From: Mallotus nudiflorus
Taxonomy: Eukaryota; Streptophyta; Magnoliopsida; Malpighiales; Euphorbiaceae
NCBI GenBank assembly: GCA_947683625.1
Contig: CANTUR010000425.1
Span: forward strand, 1,426,001-1,490,000
Length of the DNA: 64,000 bases
Direction of reading: 5' to 3'
The notes under the pieces are model-generated. The model made no database searches, had not been told where the DNA came from, and worked only from the letters and a program-made list of their open reading frames with translations. A program made the position numbers and the translations under genes. Shown here piece by piece: positions 43,769-56,312 of the stretch (position 1 is the stretch's first letter; each line of letters begins with the position of its first letter).

Positions 43769-45243
43769 AAACTCGATTAATAATACGACTCTATTAAACT
43801 CGACCCGATGTCACATTTTACGAGAACTCTATCAAAAATTCAACAGAGTCTCCTTTATAAAACAAACATTTCTCTACAAAAGTAAAGTCAATCCTATACA
43901 GAAAAACACTTCAAATACCAGCAACAACTTCAAATCTAGGATTAGGCCCCCAAACTACACTTTATGCACAATTGAGAACCAATTTCACAGTAATAATAAA
44001 ATAATATCATTTTCTTTAAAATCATAAAAAATCATAAAATCTCATTTAAATACCACAAATTAATTTATTTATGCAATAAAAGCATAAAAAACATTTATTT
44101 ACAAAATAAATAATAAAATCCATATTAGTAATCAAATTATATTATAAAAACCCTTATTCAATTTGTATTTATTATAACATTTAATTACCGATAATCATTT
44201 AAGTTATTCAATTATATAATTAAACAACTGAAAACTCATTTAAATTTTAAAAATCATAAATACGATTTTTATTCGGATATTATTCCGATAATTACTAATA
44301 ATTAGCTAAAAATAGGAATTAATTCATAAAAATTATTTTAATCTTATTTATTAAGAAAAAAAATCCAAAACATAATAATTCACAATAATTGCAATTAAAA
44401 TATAAATTTACTAATTTTCCCAAAAATTTTTTTTCGACATAAACATTCGGAAATTTATAATAAAAATTTGGTACATAATTTTAATAAACTTCCCAAACAA
44501 AACTTGCTTAAAATAATTAGTAGAATTTATTAAAAATATAAAAATTTTCCAAACTCAGTAGCAATGTCGTGAATAGTAACCTTGAGACCCTGGGAATTCA
44601 AAAAATTAACAAAAATTATTTTCGGAAACCTTACAACATTCACAATAATATGCCCTAAAGAACTAATATCAAATAAAATCAAATTGACATTCAGTTTCAC
44701 AATTTAACAAAAATACCCAAAATTAAACTTTGCAAAAATTGGAGTTATTATCGATGTTAGAATATGGAATTGACTGAGGGGAAAGAGAACCCAGAGGATG
44801 AGGATTATTTTAAGACCGCCGGTGTGCCATGGGGTGGCCGGAATCGGCTCTGGCAACCTCCCACACCAAACGACATTGAGAGAGAAGGAGAGGGAGAGGG
44901 AGAGGGAGAGGGAGTGGTGGTGACGGGAAGAGGAGGAGGTGGAGGTGGCGTCGTCCTCGTTGACAAGTGGTGGTGTCATTGCAATGGGCAGTGGTGGAGC
45001 AGGTGGTTGTCAATGGGAGGGGAAGAGAGGAAGAAAGAAAAAAAGAAAAAAAGGAAAAAAATATTTGATATATATATACTTGTATCAAATATACTTTTAA
45101 AATTAAATTACAATTTTATTAACATTATAATTTTAACACCAATTTAATAAAATTAATTAAATTTAATAATCCTCATTTAATATTAATAAAATAAAAATCA
45201 CATTTAAATTCCCAATTATTTCATAAAAATTTAGATTATTATA
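43769..45243 (-). repeat. Element B 3' LTR, proximal part
   Basis: It continues the LTR cut at 16,771. On the minus strand the LTR begins TATAATAATC (usual TGTAATAA), then a short TATATATA run (about 45,069), a GC-rich leader (45,050-44,760) and the conserved structured block at 43,895-43,810. A polypurine tract adjoins it at 45,244. Plus- and minus-strand frames at 44,704-45,147 are GAG/GGA-repeat artefacts of the leader. Confidence 0.85.
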
Positions 45244-46750
45244 GTTTTCCCCCCTTAAAAGAAATTTGTCCTCAAATTTAAATAAATGAAATATACAAAA
45301 TATATTTTTAATGAAAGAGATAGGATAAGCCACCAGCATCGCTACCTCCATCTCCCACATGCAATCTTCTGTTGTGTAGTTGCTCCACAACACCTTCACC
45401 ATTGGGATCTCTTTAGTGTGAAACTGTTGAACTTGGTGATTCACAATTGCCATAGGATATTCCTTATATGACAGATCTTCATTGAGCTCCACTAGCTAAG
45501 GCTGAAAAATGTGAGAAGGATTAGGAACATACCTCCTCAACATAGATACATAGAACACTGGGTGAATTCGAGATAATTGAGGTAGCAACACCAATCTATA
45601 AGCCACCTCTCCAACTCTTTAACGTATCTCGGGGCTAATTTACCTTTCTTACCAAACCTCATAACCCCCTTCATTGGAGACACTTTCATAAACATCATGT
45701 CTCCAACAAAAAAGGGCACATCCTTCCTCTTAGGATTTGCATAACTCTTATGTGTGCTGAAAGCTGTCCTCAAACGCTGCTGAATAATAGGGACCTTCTC
45801 AGATGTAATCTGCACCAATTTTAGACCTGTCAACTATCTTTCTCCAACTTCCTAACACTATGGTGATATATACTTTCTACCAAATAGTGCTTTATACAGA
45901 GCCATCTTAGTACTTGCATGATAATTGTTGTTATATGTAAATTCAATCAATGGAAAATGTATGTCCCATTGACCTAAAGTCTATCACACACATCCTCAAC
46001 ATATCCTTCAGGGTCTGAATGGTCCTTTCTGACTAACTGTCTGTCTGAGGATGAAATATTATACTAAACTTAAGTCTAGTACCCAATGCCTTATGCAATT
46101 CTTGCAAAAGACTGAGGTAAAAATAGTTCCTCTATCAAACACTATACTCATTGATACCCCATGGAGACAAACAATTCTATTGACATACAACCTTGCTAAT
46201 CTGTTAGTAGAGTATGTCTTTTTAATTGGTAGAAAGTGTGCAGACATAGTTAGTCTATTAACTATCACCCAAATAACATCATAACCATCAGTAGTACGAG
46301 ACTATCTAGTTACAAAATCCATAGCAATTGTATCCCACTTCCACTCTAGGATAGGCAATGGCTGTAATAATCCTGCGGGCCTCTAGTGCTCTACCATCAC
46401 CTGTTGACAAGTGAGACATTTGGATATAAATTATGCAATATCCTTTTTCATTCCATTCTACCAATATGTATCCTTCAAGTCATGATACATCTTTGTAAAA
46501 CCTGGATGAACACTGGAAGTAGAAAAATATGCCTCTTCCATGATTTCTTTTCTCAGCTCATCCACTTCAAGCACATACAACCGAGTACCCAAATGCAACA
46601 CACCTTCATTGTCAATCATAAATCCAATGGACCTACCTTATTACACTTCAAACATGATCTTCTGTAACTATGGGTCCCTTCTCTATGCTGCCTTAACTCG
46701 ATCTAAGTATACTGAATGTACCTTAAACTGAGCAAGGATGCATTTCTTAG
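45163..46750 (-). pseudogene. Element B integrase relic with C-terminal chromodomain
   Basis: In order: DLKDTYW and FISKCLTCQQ (zinc-binding, about 46,550-46,400), then VNRLTMSAHFLPIKKTYSTN and VSMSIVFDRGTIFTSVF (core; first Asp is Asn, second kept), SERTIQTLKDMLRMCVIDF with the Glu, then KVPIIQQRLRTAFSTHKSYA, VGDMMFMKVSPMKGVMRFGK and KGKLAPRYV. The end, 45,492-45,290, reads EDLSYKEYPMAIVNHQVQQF, KEIPMVKVLWSNYTTEDCMW, a chromodomain. That marks the Tekay/Del chromovirus lineage. Chromodomains steer integration to methylated heterochromatin. Several stops and frame changes. Confidence 0.88.
45244..45260 (-). promoter_or_regulatory. Polypurine tract of element B
   Basis: The minus strand reads TTTTAAGGGGGGAAAAC immediately before the 3' LTR. 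Confidence 0.75.
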
Positions 46751-46859
46751 TCACCTTCAATTGCAACCCTTAGTCGATCAACTCATGCATCTTCTTAACA
46801 ATTGGCTTCCTCTCTATACTAATGTATGCAAGGCTGCCTGCGGTCTTTCTGCTTAATGC

Positions 46860-47300
46860 ATCTGTAACTATATTTTCTTTGCCTGAATGGTACATAATAG
46901 AATAATCATAGTCCTTTAGAAGTTCCATCCATCTTCTCTGCCTTAGATTTATATCTCCCTACTGGAATATGTACTTTAGGCTCTTGTAGTCGGTGTATAT
47001 TTCACAAGTCACACCATACAAGTAATGCCTCCAAATATTTAGGCAAAATACCACTACTGCCATTTCCAAATCATGAGTAGGATAGTTTTGCTCGTACTTT
47101 TTTAATTGCCTTGAAGCATAAGCAACCACTCTTCCATTCTGTATTAACACATAACTTAATCTTACTCGGGAAGCATTATAATACACCGTATACCCTTTAT
47201 TCCCAAAAGATAAAGTCAACATTGGAGCTGAAGTTAACATGTCCTTAAGTAACTGAAAGTGCTATTCACATATGTCTGTCCACATAAACTTAGCATTCTT
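46860..47300 (-). pseudogene. Element B RNase H relic
   Basis: The open stretch 46,959-47,240: MLTSAPMLTLSFGNKGYTVY, VRLSYVLIQNGRVVAYASRQ, LKKYEQNYPTHDLEMAVVVF, WRHYLYGVTCEIYTDYKSLK, YIFQ. The first Asp (YxDAS) is Asn (YYNAS), while Glu in DLEMAVVV and Asp in YTDYKSL remain. 46,751-46,859 carries the tether with stops. Confidence 0.9.
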
Positions 47301-48150
47301 CTGAATGTAGCAATCTTGGAGAAATCCTTCACAAATCTCCTATAATAGCTAACTAAACCCAGAAAACTCCTTACTTTCATGACTGATATGGGTCTTAGCT
47401 GCTCTGTAATAGCTTATATTAGATCTGTATAGCCTAAGAATGCCACTTGATCTAACCAAAATTCACACTTTGAAAACTTGGCATACAGCTGGTGCTCTCT
47501 CAGAGTTTGAAGCACCAATCTCAAATGCATTGCATATTCTGCCTTACTCTTGGAGTATACCAGAACATCATCAATAAATATGATCATAAATCGGTCTAAG
47601 TATGGCCTAAACACCCTATTCATTAAGTCTATAAAGGCTGCTGGGGCATTAGTCAACCCAAAGGACATCACCAAGAATTCATAATGGCCATACCTTGTCC
47701 GAAATGCAGTCTTTGGTACATCTCCACCTCTAATCCTTAATTAATAATACCTAGACCTTAAGTCAATCTTCTGAAAACATCGAGCTCCTTGCAACTAGTT
47801 AAACAAATCATCAATCCTTGGGAGTGGATACTTATTCTTGATAGTAACCTTATTCAACAGCGTGTAGTCGATATAGAGTCGAAGACTACCATCCTTATTA
47901 TTCACAAACAAAACTGGAGCACCCTAAGGAGATGTAATAGGCTGAATAAAACCTTTATCAAGTAATTCTTGCAACTGCTCTCTCAACTCTTTTAACTCTG
48001 TCGACGTCATTTTATATGGTGGCATAGAGATAGGATCTGTATTAGGCACTACATCGATGAAGAATTCTATCTCCCTTTCTTATGGCAAGTCTGGCAATTC
48101 TTTAGGAAAAACATCTAAAAATTATCACATCACTGGCACCCTTTCAATGC
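47300..48150 (-). pseudogene. Element B reverse transcriptase relic
   Basis: The clearest open stretch, 47,414-47,674, reads FGLTNAPAAFIDLMNRVFRP, YLDRFMIIFIDDVLVYSKSK, HLRLVLQTLREHQLYAKFSK, CEFWLDQVAFLGY. The F-I-D-D active site (47,564-47,578) is intact. Upstream RT text (about 47,680-48,010) is broken by stops but shows LRLYIDYTLLNKVTIKNKYP and LIDDLF-like pieces. The order RT, RNase H, integrase agrees with gypsy. Confidence 0.9.
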
Positions 48151-48159
48151 CCCCTTATC

Positions 48160-48660
48160 TACTTGTATATCTCTAACCATAGCTAAGAAGCCTTGACAAC
48201 CCCTTCTAAGCATCTTTCTAGCTGTGATCGCAGAAATAATATTCTGAGGCATTGAACTCTTATCACCTATGAATCTAAATTCCTCATCAGACAGAATTCT
48301 TAAAATTACTTCCTTCTCTCAGCATTCTACTATGGCATATACTATGTACCAACTAATCCATCCCCAGAATCATATCAAAAACAATCACATTAAGTAAAAC
48401 CAAATCTGTTAGCAACTTTCTACCTTCCACCAACACTGAACAAGATAGAAAGAACACATCTACTTCCAACTTATCACTAAGTGGAGTCGCTACAGATAAA
48501 GGAATTAACAACTTGGAAGACTGACATGCTACTCTATAAGCAAACACATGAGACACAAAAGAGTGCGAAACACCCGGATCAAATAAAACTCTAGCCTCAA
48601 AGTAACACACTGAGAGAATACTTGCCACAATAGCATCGGATGCCAAAACATCCTGGAGAG
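48160..48660 (-). pseudogene. Element B aspartic protease relic
   Basis: The open stretch 48,353-48,646 reads VLFDPGVSHSFVSHVFAYRV and LVLLNVIVFDMILGMD. Chromovirus proteases have FDPGSTHSFVS here, so the active-site Asp is kept and the Ser after Gly is Val. FDxILGMDW is the standard second half. Confidence 0.88.
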
Positions 48661-49201
48661 TTAAGGTGAAGACTCTGTCTTGACCATGACCTGCCTGCTA
48701 TGAAGTGGACGGCTGTGCATATCCTTTACCCCCAGCTCTACCTCCAAAACCTCTGCCCTGCTAACTCATATACTGAGTCGGTCACTGCTAAGGATACATA
48801 AGTGACTAATACTATTGATGCACTTGCTGAAATGGCTGAGCAACTGATGATGAAGATCCCTAAGCATATGATGGCTAGAACCCATAATTAAGACAATCCC
48901 TAGTAAAATGTTCGAACTTTCCACATCGAAAAGAAGCTTCTGGCACTAAATGACATGGACCCTGATGTACTCGCTCATAAGTGGCACATACACTAGCCCC
49001 AAACCCTGAACTGCCATGTTTGGAGGTCCGCCCACTGTTGCTACTACTGGCACCTGCACCAAACCTAACAGTCCTGCCACTCCTATGACTCTGAGCATAA
49101 CTGTGCCTGCCAATCCAATGTGCTTTAAACTATCTACTATGTTGAGAAGTACCCCCTGTCTGAGTACTTGTGCTGCCTATCTAGAAAATAGGCCGCTGAA
49201 C
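48661..49201 (-). pseudogene. gag: Element B gag, zinc-knuckle part
   Basis: At about 49,010-48,900 the minus strand reads CATYERVHQGPCH and then FRCGKFEHFTRDC, the double zinc-binding pattern of chromovirus gag with some cysteines lost. A Gln/Ser/Gly-rich linker follows. The part upstream in gag sense is at 52,716, after solo LTR S1. Confidence 0.8.
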
Positions 49202-52200
49202 TGTTATGACTTGAAATTTTTATATAAATTATTAAATTAAATTATGAGATATGCAATGTTGATAAATATTTTTATTAATGATTATTTTAATATTTTAATT
49301 TTATTATTATTCTAATTATTTATTTTAGTAAATTGTAGTATTTGGTTATTCACGAAATTAAATTTATTTCAGGATTTCAAAGTTTATTTATTTTTGGAAT
49401 TGTTATTAAGTGAGTTAATTTATTATTTGTGGATTATTAAGTTATTAATAATTTTATTGAATTAGTGTTTTGATTGATAAATTATGATTATTATTATTTA
49501 TGTAATTGTAAAAAATATGCATATTGTATAGTGTTTTAATGGGAGAGTTAGTAATTTATTATTATTTTATTATTATTATTATTATTATTAAAAGAAAGAA
49601 AAAGGGGATAGCAAATCGGGCAGCAGCCCATCTTCTCCTCCTTCTTTTATTTTTTTTTCCTTTCTTTCATTCATTCATTCTTTCTTCCCTGTAAAACAAA
49701 ACCACTGCATGCGCCACCACCCAAACCACCACCACGCCACCATCCGCAACACCGTCAACACCACCTCGCTACTGTTAATTTGAGCAACAGCAGTAGTACA
49801 GGATAGCACTGTGTGAACAGTGTAATCCGATCGCAGGTGAGGAAATCGATCGAGCTTGGGCTCGTTTCGAAGATCACGCTATGAGTTTCAATAATACGTA
49901 GTTAATTTCAAGCAAATCGACCGGTAAGGACTACAAAAACTCAATTTTATATTTTTGTTTGATTTGATTTTTTTTATTGAATTTAATTTTATTTGGAGAT
50001 GTGGTAGTTAGAAATTGATTTTTAAGCTAAAATCTACCTAAATATTATTTTTATTTATTTTTTTGAAATTATTTAAAACAATGTATTTTCGGATTCGGTT
50101 ACTGTTCACACAGTCCTAGGTCAAAAATTTTTCTTATTTTTATTAAATTCTATATATTATTTAGAGTAGGTTTCATGAAGGAATTTTATTTAAATTAGGT
50201 ACCAAACTTTTATTACGAATTTTTGAATGTTTATTTAAAAAATAGAATTTTTGGAGAAAGTAATATAAAGGAGTAAATTTTATATTTTAATTGAAATTAT
50301 TAGTAATTACTGTGTTTTAGACAATTTTTGAATAATAATTGGTATTAAAATAATTTTTATAATTTAATTACTATTTTTAGCTAATTAATATTAATTTCCA
50401 AAATTATATCCAAATAATAATTTTAATTAACGTAAATGAGTTTTAATTGTTTTAATTAGATAATTTAATAATTTAATTGATTATTGGTAATTAAATGCTA
50501 TTTAATTTAGAGTATTTAAAAGAATGAGTTTAATTAATATTATTTACTTATATTTGAAATTTTATTGTTTACTTATATTTGAAATTTTATTATTTAATTT
50601 GAAAAATAAATATTTTTTATGCTTTCATTATATAAATAAGTTGAATTTGATATTTAAATGAGATTTTTATAATTTTGGTTGAAATATTTGGTACTTATTA
50701 TTTAAATGAGATTCTTATAATTTTGGATGAATTAATGGTATTTATTATTAGTTTATTTATTGTGGTATTTGATTGAATTTTGATAGTTTATGTCTACATA
50801 TGTATTTTTGGAAGTTAGTAAATTATTTGATTTTAATTGGAATTATTGTTAATTATTTTGTTTTAAACTATTGATGTATTAATAAAAGTATGAAAAGTAA
50901 TTTTTAATATTATTTCCCATTTATTAGTTAATTTGTGATAATTTTGGAATAATGTGTAAATAATAAATTTTTGTTATTTTAAAGCTCGAATGGGTATTTT
51001 ATTATTTTTATGATGTTAAATAGTGATTTTAATAATTATTTGTAATTTATGCTAATTTAATTGTAAAATGGAAATTTTATTCCATTTATGAATCTTATTA
51101 GTAAATATTATGTAATAGCTAGAATTTTATTATTTAGTTGGAAAATAAAGGTTTTTAATATTTTTATGAGACATTTTGGTGATTTGAGAAGTTATTATAT
51201 TTTTATATAGTTTTTTTATGATTTTTGGGTGAATTATTTGAAATTATAATTATTTTTTTTATATACATTTAAGGATTGTTGAGGCTCGGTTGGGCATTAT
51301 AAGTAGTTTGGAGGCTCAATCCGAGAAGTTGAACTTACGTGTTATAAAAGTGATTTTTTTGTGCAGGATCGACTCTAATTTTAGTAGAGAGATGTTCGTT
51401 TTACAGAGGAAACTCTGCCGAATTTTTTGGTAAATTTCTCATAAAATGTAACAACCGGTCTGAGTCTAATTTTGAAATTTTAGGTCGAGTCATGTTTAGA
51501 TCGAGTCATTCTTAGAAATTTTAGAGTTATGAAATTAGAAATTTTATTCTAATAATAAGATTATTATTATTTTTCTTTAGTTGTACCACGAACTAAGCCG
51601 ATTGGACTGGGTTAGCAGAACTGGAACAGCGGAGTGCAGTAGTACTGTGAGTTATTGTTATATATATATACATTGCACATAGAATAGATATTTTGTGAGC
51701 ATTCATGATTTAAATATTGTGAATTTAAATATGAATTATTTATTTAAATTCTTATATTTATATTTTGTATATAAATGGTATATTATTTGTTGAATGGATG
51801 CTACCATGTTTTTATTTATGCATTTCATTATTTTTAATAATTATAAGTATGATTTGGAGGATAGTTGTAGAACATGTCACCTAGTGAGCTATACTAGGAC
51901 TGTTGCATGATAGTATGTTAGATTTTAGGCAGAGAATTATAATTATTTGATTGTGGAATTGAATATTAAGGTTATGAATATTGAAAATGGTGGCTGCGGA
52001 TCCTCGGTTGACCTAGTATACAGGGGCTAGTCTACTACCTTGAATTGGATAAATAAATATTTAGAGTTATGGACAAGTCGGTTGGCTACTGGTTAAGTGA
52101 TCGAGGTTGCGGACTATTTAAGGTTCTGCTTTGATCCTCCACCTAAAAATTTTCCTATATTTATTATTGCATTGAAAAAGTGATTTTGGTATGTGTATGA

Positions 52201-52715
52201 AATGCATGTACATTATATTATATAAATATAAATATAAAAATATTATTGTACTGATGCCTGAATGCCTGTATTTTATAGTGCATGTATATACATAATAATA
52301 ATTCACTTAGTTAGGTATGACCTCCCTCTATATTTTTTTCAGGACATTCTACTTCATCAGACCTCAGTAGTAAACCCCCTCATCAGTCTTTTTCAGCTCC
52401 AGTTATTTTATGTAATTTTTATATCTAAAGTCTTATTTGTACTCTAACAGCTTCAGTAGTAGTATTTAAGTGATATAGTGTTTAATATTGTTTTATAACG
52501 GAGATTTGTTTTTTAAAGATATTATATTATTATATTATTATATTTTATTATATGATATGAGAATTTCTTTAATATGATTTAAAGTTTTTAATTCCTTGGT
52601 ATTTTTATATTGCGGTTTCTATGAGTTTCTATTTTTAAGGCTTGCTATGGGTTTTGGATTATAGTAATTTTCATTCCTTAGCATTGGTCATGACTCTCCG
52701 GTTTGGGTCGTGACA
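49202..52715 (+). mobile_element. Solo LTR S1 (B family) in the gag of element B
   Basis: 3,514 bp, TGTTATGACTTGAAATT to GGGTCGTGACA, flanked by a perfect TGAAC duplication (49,197-49,201; 52,716-52,720). Family landmarks: (ATT)n at 49,568, GC-rich leader 49,620-49,840, donor-like CAGGTGAGG (49,837), acceptor-like GTGCAG before the structured block (51,361-51,445), donor-like GTGAGTT (51,648), one loop block (51,990-52,040) and CAG acceptor-like site (52,342). It is opposite in strand to B. Confidence 0.95.
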
Positions 52716-53219
52716 TGAACTCCCTGAGATGATCTGCCACTGCCACTCTCATAAGAATTCGGTATAGTGCCATGTCGGATATGTCTCCACTTAAGTTGTC
52801 TAGCCTCCTTAACTACACTCTTAAGGCTATGACCCCCTGTCTAGATGCCAATATAAGCTGGGCCTAACCTAGTCATATAGAGCTCCACTGCTGTCATCTC
52901 ATCTTACATCACATCCACAGGATGACGTGATAGTCTGGAGAACTCTTGATGTAGTCCCCAATTGACCAATCTCTCCTGGCAATGTTCAGCAATTGCCACC
53001 TGTAGTTCTCTCTCATCGATGCTGGGCAAAAAAATCCATAAATATCACTATAAAATCCAACTAGGTCATCATAGTCATGTACGGCTAAATAGACTGCATG
53101 AAGCAATCTTAAGCTGCAGAAAATACGGATAACTCTACTATCATGATTCGCTAGTTGTCTGTGTATCCTATTCGAATTGTGGCCTCAATGGTATTTATAA
53201 AGTCCAGAGCATCCCTTGT
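52716..53219 (-). pseudogene. gag: Element B gag, central part
   Basis: It lies between solo LTRs S1 and S2. The minus strand shows, in changing frames, RDWSIGDYIKSSPDYHV and DEMTAVELYMTRLGPAYIGI, consistent with the middle and end of a chromovirus gag core. It is contiguous with 48,661-49,201 on one side and 60,186-60,431 on the other when the solo LTRs are removed. Confidence 0.7.
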
Positions 53220-53676
53220 TGTCATAACCCAAACCGGGAGTCATGACCGGCACTAGGGAATAGGAATTCTTTCGAATTCGGAACCCGTAGCAAGTCTTAA
53301 AAATAAAAGCATGCAATAATTAAATAATATGATGAAATTAAAAAAATTTTAAATCGATATATAAAAATAAATACTCAATATTATATCATAAATAAAAATA
53401 TTCATACAATATATTAAATACAAAGTGTCAAGAATAAAACAATACTCTACAAATACAATAACACTACTATTACAGTTTCTAGAATACAAATCATAGTTTA
53501 AATATAAATTTTACATAATCTAATTGAGGCAAAAAAACACCAATGAAGAGCTTTACTATTAAGGTCTGACAATATAAGATCTCTAGAAAAAAATAATTGA
53601 GGGAGGTTAGACCTCACTGAATGAATTATTATAATATATATACATGCCATCTAAACCATATACAGTCAAGCATTTG

Positions 53677-53708
<32 letters not shown>

Positions 53709-54837
53709 TATACACGCATTTCACACAAATGTCAAACTCTGCTTTTATATATATAATAAATGCAGAAAACATTTATTTTGATACATGAAAGATCAAATAG
53801 AACCCTATTTAATTGCAACTTCAATCAATAATAACTCTCTAGTCATACAGGCTCACTTAATTCCAAATCAATTCACTTATTCCATTATGGATAGTAGACT
53901 GGCCCTGAGACATTAAGTCAACCGAGCTCCAGCAGTCTCACTGTTGGTGTGATTGACCCCGAGACACTAGGTCAACCGAGCTCCAGTAATCACACTACTT
54001 AATCACATCAATCTCAAATCAATCAATCAAATCATTATTTCCTCAAATAAGTTAGTAATTCAACCCAACAATCTATCGCACCAATACATACTCGGTCCTA
54101 GTGCAGCCCACTAGGTAGCACGTTCGATTGATATCCTTCAATTTAAAATTAAAAATACATATGGAAAATTAAAAATGCATAACAACATTCATAATAACAA
54201 AATAAACCATATATATACCAGAAATATACCATAAAAATATGCAAACATATATATTTTAAATATATATATGGTAAATAAATTTGAAATCAACCATAAAAAT
54301 ATATCAATTATAAACCAATAATATACTAAAACATTCTAAGTATATATATCGAAAATATAAGATGCATTTATTTTGAAATATATTGTAATATCCCGTGTTT
54401 TTACATGTTTTTATACTGTATCGGGATATGCAGTATTAATAATTTTGAATATGTATATATACGATATTTTTATGAGTTGATATGTATTTTAAACCTATTT
54501 TAATTACTGTGTTTTATATACAGTGTTTTACGTAAAATTTTCCCGGGACTTTCATTTTCGGGGAAATTTCCATGTAAACAATGTATTATTAATTATTTTA
54601 AATGTATTTACGGGTTTGCATGAACTCATACATATTTTTAAATTATTAAATAAAGACTGTGTGTGTATATTTATTTAATTAGGGTTTATTATTCCCTAAT
54701 ATTTTATTAAGTATTTATTTTGTTTAATTGTTATTTAATTAATTTTATTTGGTATAAATTATTAAAATATTAATATTTTTATGTGTGTGGTGTATATTTG
54801 ATGTGTGTAATTTAATATTATTTTAATATATAGTATA

Positions 54838-54863
54838 ATATATATATATATACATATATACAT
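54838..54863 (+). promoter_or_regulatory. TA tract at the TATA position of S3
   Basis: A TA-dinucleotide run about 455 bp into the LTR, directly upstream of the GC-rich leader. S2 and S4 have far longer TA runs at 380-390 bp, and S1 has an ATT run at about 366 bp. Confidence 0.5.
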
Positions 54864-54895
54864 CAAAAATCACATAAGTTTGCAAAATTACCATA

Positions 54896-55150
54896 TTGCC
54901 CCCGACTCCTTCCTTTCTTCTCCGATCGTTCCTCGCCGTTCCGAGCGCCTGTCACGCCGTTCCTTCACCGTGGGTGTGCCGTCCGGTGTGCCACCATCTT
55001 CCCCGACCAGTTTCGCCGCCTGTGGAGGCCGTTTCCGACGTCGGGAGAGTGATTTTGGCCGGAGAAGCCGAAAATCAACTCACCGTCGATCACGCCGATT
55101 CCGGCCACCATTTTCGACACCGCCGGTCTCTTTCTTCTCCTTGAGCTCCG
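54896..55150 (+). other. GC-rich leader of S3
   Basis: A CpG- and pyrimidine-rich island of about 255 bp in otherwise A/T-rich DNA. It lies after the TA tract and ends at CTCCG before GTGAGT. Counterparts in the other copies differ in sequence but keep position and richness. Probably the transcribed 5' leader. Its two overlapping open frames are not conserved. Confidence 0.5.
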
Positions 55151-56058
55151 GTGAGTGTGATTCTAGCTTTGGTTTGAGCTAAAATGGTCTAGAATTGCTT
55201 AGTTTTCGATTTGTCAAATTCGGCCTATTAGGGTTTTCGATTTTTTTCGAATTGTTCTTGATTGATTCATGCTTAATTCCTTCACAAATGTTGTTCCTAG
55301 TAGCTTAATCTACATGTATGAATTTTTGTAGAATTTTTGGAGATTGTTTGGATTTTTGGGTATTTTTGAATATTTTAATATTATTTTCTAATTTTCGGAA
55401 ATTAATTATTTAAATTATGAAATTGGAGTTTATAGTTGAATTGAGTGTTGAAATGAATTATAGGAATTTATTTGGAATTTTTATGAATTTCTAAGTATTT
55501 ATTTTTAATTATTGAAGTTTAGGTGATTTTGGAAAATTAGGTTAAATGTGTTTTAAATTAAATTTAATTGGTTAATTGGGTTTAAATATTTATATTATTG
55601 ATAAATATGTTGAGAAAATTAATTTTGGGTAAGTGTATGATTTTTGGTGAATTTTTGAAGTAATTTAGGTATATTTATATATATAGGGGTATTTTGGTAA
55701 TTTTACCCTAAATTGTCTAAAAATGTAATTTAATTGGTTTTAATATTTATTTAAGGTATAAAAATGATTTCTACAAAATATTTAGTATTTTTAACTAATT
55801 AAAACTATTTTTCGGGAATTATTTTCAATTATATATATAATATACGGTTTTTCAAATAAAATGAGTTTTAATCAGTTTTTACAGTGTTTTAAGGTCAATT
55901 ATGTAATTTTTATTTATAAAATGTATTTATGTGATTTAAGGATATTTTCGGTATATCTGGAATTATTTTGTGTTTGTGGATCCCGGTCGGTAGTCTGGAG
56001 TCTGACCGTGGGATTTTGATTGTGTTGAGCTCATTTTTTGAAGTGTATTTCTTTGCAG
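55151..56058 (+). other. Intron-like segment 1 in S3
   Basis: It starts GTGAGTGTG after CTCCG and ends TTTCTTTGCAG. It is A/T-rich, unlike the segments on either side. The donor-like site is kept in S1 (CAG/GTGAGG) and S2 (CCG/GTGAGT), and the terminal AG in all five B-family LTRs. Splicing is inferred only. Confidence 0.4.
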
Positions 56059-56146
56059 GGTCGGCTCTACTCTTTTGAGTAGAGAGATGTCCGTTTTACA
56101 GGGGAGGTTCTGCCGGATTTTCGATAGAATTCTCGTAAAACGTGAT
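56059..56146 (+). ncRNA. Conserved structured block of B-family LTRs
   Basis: It contains a hairpin with arms CTCTACTC and GAGTAGAG around TTTT, then GATGTC and a longer-range stem CGTTTTAC with GTAAAACG. The block recurs at 51,367-51,450, 62,181-62,265 and, on the minus strand, 58,108-58,022 and 43,893-43,823, with some paired changes (arms CCCTAC and GTAGGG in S2). It is the most conserved stretch of these LTRs. Candidate packaging or dimerisation structure of the genomic RNA. Confidence 0.5.
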
Positions 56147-56312
56147 ATTCAGTCGAACCCTAATTCTGTTTCCGTATTTTAATACTCTAGATTGAATTCT
56201 AGGATTTCTGTTAGGTTTATTCTAATGTCGGTTATTTATTGCTTGTTTAGTTGCGCCGAGACCGAGGGCTAGTGGACCAGGCCCGTCGGACCTGTCTCGT
56301 GGAGCGCATTAG

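Noticed and set aside
44704..45147. Overlapping frames of 91-127 codons on both strands
   Set aside because: They come from GAG/GGA-rich simple sequence in the leader of the B 3' LTR; no conserved domain, not shared with other LTR copies.
54880..55182. 100-codon GC-rich open frame in S3
   Set aside because: Open in two overlapping frames because of GC content; counterparts in S1, S2 and S4 do not keep the protein. Called a leader instead.
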